DNA from: a virus
Direction: 5' to 3' (one strand)
Virus record (IMG/VR): IMGVR_UViG_3300036719_005244
Location: 1-35,315 of that record
DNA length: 35,315 nucleotides
Position 1 is the first letter of the stretch, and each line of letters starts with the position of its first letter. Of this stretch, positions 15,873 through 23,631 are shown one piece after another. The notes under the pieces are model-generated. The model saw only the letters and a program-made list of their open reading frames with translations, did not search any database and was not told where the DNA came from. The position numbers and the translations under genes are program-made.

Positions 15873-16448
15873 TTATCTAGAAACAACAGTGATGAATTCT
15901 TGCAGAGATCCAGGATGCACTTTATCACCATGGTCATTAAAAAAATTCATCATAAGATTTAAATTTATTTTTCGTTGTTTGCGAACATCTGGCAACAATA
16001 AAAATTTAATATGAGGATAACGATTTATCATAGTATGTATACTCCCATCTAAAAAATTAGTATTAGTCACGACTAGTCCATAAAATATATGGTCATATGG
16101 TAAGTTTGGAAACTCTATCTCACCTGGTAAATATTCGACACAGTGATAATGTACTTTTCCAAACTCATTAACTAGAGGCATGTGACGTTTAAAGAAAAGT
16201 CCATTAGTTAATAAATCAATTACACAGTTTTTATCTTTTAAGACTTTAATTAATTCGTTCAACTGTTCTCTCTTTAACAGACCGGGCTCACCTCCTCCAA
16301 AAGTGATTTCCGATTCAGGTTCAGCAGCGTGAGCTCTACGAAGAACTTCCTCGTATGTTAGTTCCGGACGATTGTGAGTGTCTGCTATACAGTAATCACA
16401 ATACCAGTTACATTTATACGTTAAAGGAAGTTCAACTTGTTTTGTCAT
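15873..16448 (-). CDS. Minimal radical SAM enzyme, DTHNRP paralogue 2
   Basis: 191 residues with Cys13/17/20 in KCNWYCDYCIADTHNRP, FGGGEPGLLKREQL, LLTNGLFFKRHMPL, HYHCVEYLPGE and YGLVVTNTNF. It is a tandem duplicate of the downstream gene with a more standard GGEP. The very short length means a partial TIM barrel of about six strands and no auxiliary cluster domain. ATG 16448 overlaps the end of the larger radical SAM gene by 17 bases. Two paralogous minimal enzymes side by side could work as a heterodimer; this is inference. Confidence 0.86.
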   Translation of the reverse strand: MTKQVELPLTYKCNWYCDYCIADTHNRPELTYEEVLRRAHAAEPESEITFGGGEPGLLKREQLNELIKVLKDKNCVIDLLTNGLFFKRHMPLVNEFGKVHYHCVEYLPGEIEFPNLPYDHIFYGLVVTNTNFLDGSIHTMINRYPHIKFLLLPDVRKQRKINLNLMMNFFNDHGDKVHPGSLQEFITVVSR

Positions 16449-17466
16449 ACCACCCTTTTCTATAAAAGTTTACCTTATCAATCTTTTCACCAGGTTCAGG
16501 TTTCAGAATAATGTTTTTAATTTGTTTTTCTACACCGTCGCAGATATAATAATGTTTACACTCTAAGCAATCTTTGGTTTTATAATAAGTTCTATTACGT
16601 TTAAATGCTGCGGCCGAATACAAAGCCTTGTGTGGATCTGAACGATATGTTTCTGGATCAATGTCACCATTATATACGGCTATATTCCAATCATAAATGT
16701 CGTAAATGTGTTGGTAGTAATTACAAACGTACTGTTCATAACCTTTCATAAAACAATATGGTGTGTAACGAACATTGATCTTTTCAACCATATCTTTGAG
16801 TAAATCTATGGCTTGATGCACATACGGAGTAACTTCAGTATAGTCTATGGTTTCTTGTATACCAGCATCATCCCAATAGTTTAGTGTTAGAAAGTTTACT
16901 TCAAATGGTTTGAGTTCTTTAACCAATTCAACAAACTTAGTTGGCAAGTTTTTAAAATTTTTATGTGTAACTGTACAATTAATTCTAACCAATATTCCTA
17001 GTTCGTGGGCATTTTTAATTGCCTGTACGATATTCTCAAAACCTTTGCGATGTCCTACTAGGATGTTGTGACTGTCCTTATCGTAACCATGTACTGAGAA
17101 CAGTATTTCTTCTAATCCGTGTTCTTTGCTTTTGCGTAAGAACTCTTTGTCAGCAAATTTGTAGCCGTTGCTCAGTGTGCTGATCTTTAGTCCTTTACTC
17201 TTACAGTAATCAAGTATGTCAAACCATTGCTTGTGTATGCTACTTTCACCACCACTAAGGTCTGCTTCTTTGATGCCGCAAGCAACAAGGTAATCTATTC
17301 TTTGTCGTATGACTTCAAATTCAGTTACATCATTTAACTGAGTTTTGTAATAGCAGAATTCGCAACGATAGTTACAGTGAGTACCTGTGTCTAATTTGGC
17401 ACGTTCACAGATTGGCTCGTCACGGTCTATCTGTAATTTGTTACTGAGTTCGTTGTAAAGTCGCAC
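16432..17466 (-). CDS. Radical SAM enzyme with partial SPASM-type C-terminus
   Basis: 344 residues from a GTG at 17466, with no ATG alternative before the cluster site. CxxxCxxC is at Cys31/35/38 in HCNYRCEFCYYKT. DLSGGESSIHK at 69-79 replaces GGEP, and HGYDKDSHNILVGHRKGFENI is typical of many SAM/SPASM enzymes. Near the end CLECKHYYIC (Cys300/303/309) with Cys238 and Cys248 could bind an auxiliary cluster. Its DNA is clearly richer in G/C than its neighbours (27 of 60 bases in 17221-17280, against 8 of 60 in 6001-6060), which may mean a different origin. It overlaps the GT-B-like gene by 40 bases. Confidence 0.88.
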   Translation of the reverse strand: MRLYNELSNKLQIDRDEPICERAKLDTGTHCNYRCEFCYYKTQLNDVTEFEVIRQRIDYLVACGIKEADLSGGESSIHKQWFDILDYCKSKGLKISTLSNGYKFADKEFLRKSKEHGLEEILFSVHGYDKDSHNILVGHRKGFENIVQAIKNAHELGILVRINCTVTHKNFKNLPTKFVELVKELKPFEVNFLTLNYWDDAGIQETIDYTEVTPYVHQAIDLLKDMVEKINVRYTPYCFMKGYEQYVCNYYQHIYDIYDWNIAVYNGDIDPETYRSDPHKALYSAAAFKRNRTYYKTKDCLECKHYYICDGVEKQIKNIILKPEPGEKIDKVNFYRKGWYDKTS

Positions 17467-18362
17467 GTTATAATGCCTTTAAGTATATTCACAAGGTCGT
17501 CACTGGGTTTTAGATGTAAACTATCAAAGTCATTTTCTATGTCCCAGTTACGCCAATATAATCCTCGATCTTCATTCCAATAATCTATATTGTGAAAGAC
17601 TACAGATTTTTTGTAGTATTTACATTCCGCTATAAATCGTGGACTACAATCCCATTTTCGTTTGACTGGAGTGTAAACATAGGTATTAAACTGTTCAAAT
17701 AAATTGTCCACAGGAGCAACTACAAAAGTAAATCCAGGTATTGGATCAGGTTTATTTTCTTTATTTGTTATGACTAAAATATCATTCCCATACTGCCTCA
17801 ATTCTTCATAAGAATCTAAATTTCTACAGTTTTTTGTGGCGTAAACTAATACACTATCTTTACCATTGGTTAATGATTTTAGTCTATCAAATAGTATTTT
17901 CTTTTTATAGTTAATACCGTTTTTCTTCACAGGTTCATATACACGGTCGTCTTGTAAAATCCACACATTATCTCGATCATTATTTTTTATTTCTTTATTA
18001 CCACAGGCAAAATAAAAAATGTTATCGAAAATTAAAACTTTAGATGACATGTTAATCGTACCGCCATCTGTAATTAATATATTGCGTCCTTTAACCAATT
18101 GGGGTCGTAATGAAAATACCGTATTGGTTTGAATATCTTTAATTTCAGATTCCGAAAAGTCATATTTGTTTCTAATAATTACTTCAAGTGTAGGCCAATC
18201 CATTTCTTCAGCAATCAATATGCCTACACGAAAATACTGTTTTAATATATGATAGTAATCTATAACCTCAAATGTGTGTCCACAAATTCCATGATTATTG
18301 TTACTCCAAGAATAAGTTAACCACAAGTCATAATTAGGATCAAGTTTTGTTATCTTAGACAT
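17427..18362 (-). CDS. GT-B-like glycosyltransferase (311 aa)
   Basis: Has a two-domain alpha/beta build. The C-terminal half holds the donor-site-like stretch YVYTPVKRKWDCSPRFIAEC with Ser240-Pro-Arg and Glu246, followed by YYKKSVVFH. This resembles the E-x7-E region of GT4-type enzymes (S-P-R-x-x-x-E). The N-terminal half includes SNNNHGICGHTFEVIDYY, a possible acceptor loop. The fold call is tentative because the full set of GT-B motifs is absent. It overlaps the next GT-like gene upstream by 13 bases and the radical SAM gene downstream by 40, so it is part of the same transcript. Confidence 0.62.
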   Translation of the reverse strand: MSKITKLDPNYDLWLTYSWSNNNHGICGHTFEVIDYYHILKQYFRVGILIAEEMDWPTLEVIIRNKYDFSESEIKDIQTNTVFSLRPQLVKGRNILITDGGTINMSSKVLIFDNIFYFACGNKEIKNNDRDNVWILQDDRVYEPVKKNGINYKKKILFDRLKSLTNGKDSVLVYATKNCRNLDSYEELRQYGNDILVITNKENKPDPIPGFTFVVAPVDNLFEQFNTYVYTPVKRKWDCSPRFIAECKYYKKSVVFHNIDYWNEDRGLYWRNWDIENDFDSLHLKPSDDLVNILKGIITCDFTTNSVTNYR

Positions 18363-19135
18363 GCTTGTATAATTTCGTCTTGTTCAGTCAAGGTATAGTT
18401 TCTCAACCCATTCTCCGAACAATCTTTATACCTCAATTGTACAGAATCTAACACAGGATACCTATCTTCTATCGTCACTTTCTTACCATAGAAAAATGCT
18501 TCTGGTATAATTCTATTATCTCGATCCTGCGATGTGTGTATATAATGCACGGCATCAATCATTTCAAATATATTTCCATTGCCACCATGATGTTTTTTTA
18601 ATATTATAGGACGTTGAAATTGCTGTTTGTATTTTTCTAGATTATCTTTGATATAAATGTGATCGGGAGAACTAACAAACACACCTGGCATACTACCAAA
18701 TGGTTTGAATATCTCAAAATTTAATTTTAGATAACTGAACACATCATAATTTTGATAACTGTAGGATCCATAGTAAGTAACTGTTCTATGGTTCTTATAT
18801 CGAAACATTTTATGAGATTCGTTCGAGTAACAATAAACATCACCCGTAAGAAATTCTTTACAGTCGTAGAAAGACATTATGTCTAGAATAATTGCCTTAT
18901 CTAGTTTGATTTTGTATAAATCTGTAATTTTTATAGGAATAATATTGTCGAAGTCAGTATTATACTTTTCTCGAAATATACTGAGTACTAATTCTAAATC
19001 TTTAGCATTTATTCCTATAATATAAAACTTGGCGTCAACAAACTTACGTAGAAACTTAAAATATTCAAAACAGTAAAATAATGTTCCATTTATTTTATTA
19101 TTAGGCTTAAACTTATATACTACACCTATTTCCAT
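18350..19135 (-). CDS. GT-B-like glycosyltransferase (261 aa)
   Basis: Shows a weaker version of the pattern in the next gene: AVHYIHTSQDRDNRIIPEAFFYGKKV, where Glu212 is the likely nucleotide-sugar contact. The first half reads like a glycosyltransferase N-terminal Rossmann domain (IGVVYKFKPNN, VYCYSNESHKMFRY, GVFVSSPDHIYIK). It is shorter than most GT-B enzymes. It lies three bases after the unknown 206-residue gene and overlaps the following GT. The two GT-like proteins may form a pair that builds consecutive links, which is inference from adjacency. Confidence 0.58.
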   Translation of the reverse strand: MEIGVVYKFKPNNKINGTLFYCFEYFKFLRKFVDAKFYIIGINAKDLELVLSIFREKYNTDFDNIIPIKITDLYKIKLDKAIILDIMSFYDCKEFLTGDVYCYSNESHKMFRYKNHRTVTYYGSYSYQNYDVFSYLKLNFEIFKPFGSMPGVFVSSPDHIYIKDNLEKYKQQFQRPIILKKHHGGNGNIFEMIDAVHYIHTSQDRDNRIIPEAFFYGKKVTIEDRYPVLDSVQLRYKDCSENGLRNYTLTEQDEIIQACLR

Positions 19136-19138
19136 TTT

Positions 19139-19759
19139 TTAATAACTTTTGTAAAAATTTTCTAGAAAATTTTTCTCCAGTTCTTTGACCTGCTCTTCGG
19201 TTGAACACTGTTTTATCTCTTGGGAAAACTTACTAAATTTCCTTTCTAAGCTAGATACTGATTCTATTTCATCTTTATAATTTAAATAATCTTCAAGTTT
19301 GGAAATTAATTTTTCATCTCCAGTTTCCAAAATTTGTAAATATTTTTCTTCTCTATTATCGTTTGTAATAAAATATCCTTCATTGGATAAATCATTATTC
19401 AAAACGATAAAACCATAAAGAGCAAATCCTGAAATTTTAGATAATTCTGGTGTAACTAACATTCTAATTTTTGTTATTGAAGAATTTTTCACTTGTTGCA
19501 AATTATCTTCTTCAAACTCTTCGACAATTTCAAATTCTCCAGGCAAAACTTCATCGGTCATCATTCTTTCTTTAAAAATAATAACCTTTTTCTTATCGAT
19601 TAAAGCTTCCTGTATCATCTTATAGGACATATAAGATAGTTTTAACAGTTTTTCTTCACGGTTAACCAAATTGTCAAAAGAATTTTTCATGACATTTGTT
19701 ACCACCCATTGATTGCCTCTATTTTGAACGGAAGCTAATTCATAAATCATTTGACTCAT
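19139..19759 (-). CDS. Unknown protein (206 aa)
   Basis: No family recognised. ATG at 19759 is chosen for the AAAGGA six bases before it; a TTG two codons upstream is less likely. The N-terminal half is mixed alpha/beta (QMIYELASVQNRGNQWVVTN, VIIFKERMMTDEVLPGEFEI, GFALYGFIVLNND). The C-terminal third is strongly helical and charged (LISKLEDYLNYKDEIESVSS, EQVKELEKNFLENF) and may form a coiled coil. It follows the cysteine-rich S74 protein by 18 bases, so it could be a partner or chaperone for it; this is only positional inference. Confidence 0.6.
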   Translation of the reverse strand: MSQMIYELASVQNRGNQWVVTNVMKNSFDNLVNREEKLLKLSYMSYKMIQEALIDKKKVIIFKERMMTDEVLPGEFEIVEEFEEDNLQQVKNSSITKIRMLVTPELSKISGFALYGFIVLNNDLSNEGYFITNDNREEKYLQILETGDEKLISKLEDYLNYKDEIESVSSLERKFSKFSQEIKQCSTEEQVKELEKNFLENFYKSY

Positions 19760-19777
19760 AATCAATCCTTTAAAATT

Positions 19778-20500
19778 TTAAATTGGTAGTTTAGAATAGT
19801 CCACTTTATAAAATCCCTTCGAATCAACGGTTAGAGCTGAAGAGAATTTGGTGTTTAAGAGTTCTTGTGCTATAACTCCAGTGTAACGTTTTGTTTTATT
19901 CCAGATGTAATTCCAAGAATATATTTTTAAATTATTTCTTGTTTCAATATATTCTATATTTCGTTTCAATCGAATATCGCTATAGTTGCATCCACAATCA
20001 TTATGGCAACTGCAAACCAAATTACAAGAACAATCGGAGTTACAAATACAATCCTGTCTCATAGTATCATACCTGGATCTTAGACCAGACCAATCAGTAT
20101 CCTCAATCGTATTACCTGCTGCATAAGTTTGTGCAGCAGTAGTTAAATCTGGATCATCTCTTAAATTGGCAAAACTGGATCCTACAGGTTCAACCACATT
20201 CGTTATTGCTTGTACAACCGAAGAAAATTCATTAATGTGAGCATCATCTATCAACTGTGTGTTCGAAATCGTCGAGGTAGCAGAAGTCTTAGTTGAAAAA
20301 CTCCTGTGTTGTTTATATCTAGCTATTTCATCATTTATAGCAGTTTTTAGAAGGTTTATATCAGTAGCAGTAATTGTTTGACCTGCAACTGCAAAGCTGC
20401 TACTTGAGACAGGTCGATTCGTAGCGCAAGACGCTCTATGTCCAGTACAAGTTGTTGTTCCTGTTCCATGTGACGCACAATGTGATCCTGAGCAAGCCAT
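19778..20500 (-). CDS. Cysteine-rich virion protein with C-terminal S74 chaperone domain
   Basis: 240 residues in three parts. The N-terminus is rich in Cys and His (MACSGSHCASHGTGTTTCTG; Cys3, 8, 18, 25; His7, 11, 21). The middle (40-150) is helical and polar. A block at 151-171 repeats CxCxxx four times in exact six-residue steps (CICNSD, CSCNLV, CSCHND, CGCN). Straight after it comes SDIRLKRNI at 174-182, then RYTGVIAQELL and KVDYSKLPI. These mark the Peptidase_S74 intramolecular chaperone found on phage fibres, whose members can cut themselves off near this Ser-Asp. The mature protein would then end at the CxC block. The ATG overlaps the SPASM enzyme stop as TAATG. Twelve cysteines beside a SPASM enzyme suggest thioether or other radical modification. 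Metal binding is the main alternative. Confidence 0.82.
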   Translation of the reverse strand: MACSGSHCASHGTGTTTCTGHRASCATNRPVSSSSFAVAGQTITATDINLLKTAINDEIARYKQHRSFSTKTSATSTISNTQLIDDAHINEFSSVVQAITNVVEPVGSSFANLRDDPDLTTAAQTYAAGNTIEDTDWSGLRSRYDTMRQDCICNSDCSCNLVCSCHNDCGCNYSDIRLKRNIEYIETRNNLKIYSWNYIWNKTKRYTGVIAQELLNTKFSSALTVDSKGFYKVDYSKLPI

Positions 20501-21663
20501 TATGCTATCTCCCTCTTAATACTTATTATTTCTGTTTGTTTTTGCATTAAATGTTTCTGTACAGTTCTATCTATTTCACCGAAAGATTTAAAGAAACCGC
20601 ACATGTTATTTACCCATCGATCAGTCCAGCGATCAAAGTAATCTCCTTTCTTACTATTATCCAAACTAGAAACTGGGCAAATCATACAAGTGGTTGCTAC
20701 ACAACCTTTACACGTATCACTCATATCTCTAATAGGAATCTGATACGATTTTGCCATTTTTTCTACGTCTTGCACAAATGAATTTTTTTGTATGTCACTA
20801 CCTTGCATCAATTCTTTGTTTGGACTATACAATGATCCGTGACAAGCATAACTTTTTCCATCAACATCAATAGCGTGCATATGAGCACCAGAGGCGCAAT
20901 GTTGTTTTGAATCACTACCATTAAACCAAGTACACAAATGTCTGCCGTGTTCCTCATAGAAAGAGATTTCTTCTTTAGCTATTTTTAACATCTCTTTTCT
21001 AAAAGATTCTATCAATTCTGGTAAATTTTCTTTTGGTATTTCTTCAACATAATCTATTGTTGGCGCATAAGACACCGTAATATTTTTTCCGATATTATTT
21101 AGTTTTTGATGCAAATCTTTAAAATCCAACCATGTTTTATATAAACCCGTCATACTTTTAAGTGGTATTGTGGACTTCAACGAAAGGCCTATGCCTTTTT
21201 TGGCAAAGTATTCTATATTCTCAACCACTTGTGATGAAGTTGGTTTTCCAGAATGAGTTATTCTAAATTTATCATTAATTTCTTTTCCATCATAAGATAT
21301 TTGAATATGCAATTTTGAACAATCTACATTATCTAAAATATCATCAAGTCTTTTTCTATTATAACCATTTGTGTAGATGTGAAATCCAATATAATCATAT
21401 CTTTGAAATTCTTGCATTATATCAATTATTAATTTTCCGTTAAGGGTTGGTTCTCCTCCCCAAAAAGAAATATTTAAATTATCATAATTATTGATAAAAA
21501 AATCACTTTCAATAAATTCATAAATTCTTTTTTTGACGAGATCGACCTTATCATCCAATCTTTGAGTGTTAGTTTTTACACCCTCAAAACAATAAGAGCA
21601 GCCTAAATTACATAAAGCTGTAGTGGTTATTTCCAAAGTAAATTGATTGGACTTGTTATTCAT
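20500..21663 (-). CDS. SPASM radical SAM enzyme (peptide-maturase / anSME-like)
   Basis: 387 residues, the length of anaerobic sulfatase-maturase and peptide-maturase enzymes. Core site Cys18/22/25 is in LCNLGCSYCFEG; ISFWGGEPTLN contains GGEP at 69-72; IQISYDG follows. The SPASM part carries Cys256 with Gly269 and Cys274 (CASG...DVDGKSYAC), then CKGCVATTCMIC (Cys318/321/326/329) and Cys355, enough for two auxiliary [4Fe-4S] clusters. Members act on Cys, Ser or backbone carbons of proteins or peptides. The stop shares one base with the start of the 12-cysteine virion protein (TAATG). This makes that protein the best substrate candidate, though this is unproven. Confidence 0.92.
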   Translation of the reverse strand: MNNKSNQFTLEITTTALCNLGCSYCFEGVKTNTQRLDDKVDLVKKRIYEFIESDFFINNYDNLNISFWGGEPTLNGKLIIDIMQEFQRYDYIGFHIYTNGYNRKRLDDILDNVDCSKLHIQISYDGKEINDKFRITHSGKPTSSQVVENIEYFAKKGIGLSLKSTIPLKSMTGLYKTWLDFKDLHQKLNNIGKNITVSYAPTIDYVEEIPKENLPELIESFRKEMLKIAKEEISFYEEHGRHLCTWFNGSDSKQHCASGAHMHAIDVDGKSYACHGSLYSPNKELMQGSDIQKNSFVQDVEKMAKSYQIPIRDMSDTCKGCVATTCMICPVSSLDNSKKGDYFDRWTDRWVNNMCGFFKSFGEIDRTVQKHLMQKQTEIISIKREIA

Positions 21664-21895
21664 CTTTCTTGTTCTCCGAAAAGTTCATAATTTCATCGAG
21701 TATTGAATTCATTTTTTCTTCTGTTATTTTTTCTGGTTCTGGTTGAATTATTGATAGCATTTCATCTGCCATCCTAAGAAGTCGAATTGATTCTTCTCTA
21801 AAAATGTCAACATTACTTAAAAATTTTCCTGCTTCCATTAAACTCATAGAAGCATTGTATAAGGACATATTCATCCTGTTTATTTCATTAGCCAT
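21656..21895 (-). CDS. Small helical acidic protein between two SPASM genes (79 aa)
   Basis: Predicted almost wholly helical (INRMNMSLYNASMSLMEAGK, FREESIRLLRMADEMLSIIQ, EKMNSILDEIMNFSENKKDE), rich in Met and acidic at the end, with no cysteine. It overlaps the upstream SPASM gene by eight bases and the downstream one by eight, so all three are co-translated. It might be a small subunit, a leader-binding helper (as RRE-type proteins are in RiPP systems) or a virion helper. It does not look like the winged-helix RRE fold itself. No family recognised. Confidence 0.65.
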   Translation of the reverse strand: MANEINRMNMSLYNASMSLMEAGKFLSNVDIFREESIRLLRMADEMLSIIQPEPEKITEEKMNSILDEIMNFSENKKDE

Positions 21896-22889
21896 TAATT
21901 AACTCTTCCTTTATAATTTTCCTAAAATGAAGATCACTTTTCAACTTTGATGACATTTTACCCACTAAAGAGTAAATGTATTTATATGCAACACAGAGTT
22001 CTTCTATTGGACCTTGATTTTTTATTTGTTCAAATAGACAACCTTTTCTACAATAATACTTGACCTCACAAGATTGACATTTTTCCATATTAATAAATTT
22101 AGGTATTTTTTCAATCATTTCTGGACTATCTTTAAATCTTGTACAGGGTACAACTTTATTATCAGAAAACATGAATATGTCTTTACCCGCCCCACAAAAT
22201 TGTGTTATATGTCCTTTATCATGATATTCTAAAAAATGTCTTAAATAAAAAAGTATTAGAAATGGCATCTCTTCATTTGTATTGTTTTCATACCAATCAA
22301 AAAGTTCTTTGATGCCCATCTTTAATTTTTCTATACTACTTTTATTCCATAAACCAACATCTCGAACTAATGTAAATTCCGAATTAAATCCAAACTCGTT
22401 TTTAATGAATAAATGATTTTCTAATAAATTGTAACAACCTCTAGATATCATTGTATGACATTTAACATTATTTAATTTTTTAAACAGATGTTTTTTTTCT
22501 AAAAATCTATCTAGCGTACCTTTACCATTCAATTGTAATCTATTTTTATCTTGCCACAATCCATCAAAACTTATAGATATTTCAATGTTTTTTTCATTCA
22601 AAAAATTTACAATTTCATCCGTCAACAACAAGGCATTAGTTGGCATGAAATACTTTATATTATCGTCTTTGATGTTGTCAATAATATATTCTATCAAATC
22701 CATTTGAAGAAGGGGTTCTCCTCCAAAAAAATCTATTTTAATTTTTTCTGTGGGAAATTGTTCTCTTAGTTTTTTAAATTCTTCCAAATATAGGTCAGCA
22801 TCGATTCTTTTTTTAGACCACTTATCTACACCACAATAAGAACAATTTAAATTACATTTTTCAGATAAAACTGCTAATAGAGTTTTCAT
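21888..22889 (-). CDS. SPASM radical SAM enzyme
   Basis: 333 residues. Cys12/16/19 in KCNLNCSYCGVDKW, FFGGEPLL near 55-61, and ISISFDG. The SPASM region fits the consensus spacing closely: Cys232 and Cys249, then CQSCEVKYYCRKGC (Cys271/274/280/284, exactly C-x2-C-x5-C-x3-C) and Cys299. It should carry two auxiliary clusters. ATG 22889 overlaps the stop of the sugar dehydrogenase as ATGA. Its place one small gene upstream of the second SPASM enzyme suggests both work on the same target or in sequence. Peptide substrates are usual for this architecture. Confidence 0.92.
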   Translation of the reverse strand: MKTLLAVLSEKCNLNCSYCGVDKWSKKRIDADLYLEEFKKLREQFPTEKIKIDFFGGEPLLQMDLIEYIIDNIKDDNIKYFMPTNALLLTDEIVNFLNEKNIEISISFDGLWQDKNRLQLNGKGTLDRFLEKKHLFKKLNNVKCHTMISRGCYNLLENHLFIKNEFGFNSEFTLVRDVGLWNKSSIEKLKMGIKELFDWYENNTNEEMPFLILFYLRHFLEYHDKGHITQFCGAGKDIFMFSDNKVVPCTRFKDSPEMIEKIPKFINMEKCQSCEVKYYCRKGCLFEQIKNQGPIEELCVAYKYIYSLVGKMSSKLKSDLHFRKIIKEELING

Positions 22890-23617
22890 ATCCTAAATTT
22901 TTTATTTAATTGTAAGACAGTATTTAAGATATCAATATCAAAATGTTTAGTGAATGCTTCGGTATCTTTTGGTAAACAGGGACCACCGAATCCTCTATAA
23001 CCATCGTTTCCTGGAACATTTAAATGATAATTTCCTATCCAAGGATGTTTAGATATTATATTTTTAAGTTCATCATAATTAACGTTCATCTTTTCAGCTA
23101 CATCATATATTTGATTCATAAAAGTAATTTTTGTGGCAAAAAAACTATTTAAAGTGTATTTAATTAATGAAGCCGTTTTTATATCAGTAAGAAAGGTGTT
23201 TTTTGGTTTTACTTGAGACTTAGTTTTATATAACTCTAACAACTCTTCAGACCTATTTCCACCAATAATCAACAGATGTGGATTGATAAAATCATCAAAA
23301 GCCGTATCTCTAGATAAAAATTCAGGATTATATATCACATCACGATTGAGTATATAATCGGGAAGAATTGTTGATTTAACAACGACCATGCCCTTATAGT
23401 TGCACAAAAAAATCTCATCTAAAACATCGGTCAAAATAGAATAATTAATATCACTATTTGGAGTAGGAACACAAACAAATATCGCTTCTGTATCAATAGA
23501 ACAAAGCTCTTTTATAGTTGTAGAATTATATTTCGGATCTACAATAACACATTTTGTTTTGTTAAAACCATATTCAACTGCTCTACCAACAAAACCATAA
23601 CCTACAATACCAATCAT
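22886..23617 (-). CDS. Short UDP-glucose/GDP-mannose dehydrogenase-like protein
   Basis: 243 residues, against 390-450 for full enzymes. NAD-binding GYGFVG is at 6-11, then FVCVPTPNSD, VVKSTILP, IYNPEFLSRDTAF and the catalytic GFGGPCLPKD with Cys214, Lys217 and Asp218. The protein ends soon after the central helix, so the C-terminal UDP-binding domain is missing. Full enzymes oxidise C6 of UDP-sugars to the uronic acid. The intact reading frame and kept catalytic residues suggest a deliberate short form, but whether it binds UDP-sugar is uncertain. It starts 14 bases after the long fibre gene with GGGAG before the ATG, and opens the modification cassette. Confidence 0.85.
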   Translation of the reverse strand: MIGIVGYGFVGRAVEYGFNKTKCVIVDPKYNSTTIKELCSIDTEAIFVCVPTPNSDINYSILTDVLDEIFLCNYKGMVVVKSTILPDYILNRDVIYNPEFLSRDTAFDDFINPHLLIIGGNRSEELLELYKTKSQVKPKNTFLTDIKTASLIKYTLNSFFATKITFMNQIYDVAEKMNVNYDELKNIISKHPWIGNYHLNVPGNDGYRGFGGPCLPKDTEAFTKHFDIDILNTVLQLNKKFRI

Positions 23618-23631
23618 TTAAACTCCCTAAA

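Noticed and set aside
15869-15937. Upstream extension of the first DTHNRP radical SAM gene
   Set aside because: It overlaps the neighbouring coding end by 65 bases and its residues do not align with the paralogue; ATG 15868 gives a matching N-terminus.
16432-16448. Possible frameshifted fusion of the two adjacent radical SAM genes
   Set aside because: Each gene has its own complete cluster motif and start; the overlap is simply tight packing.
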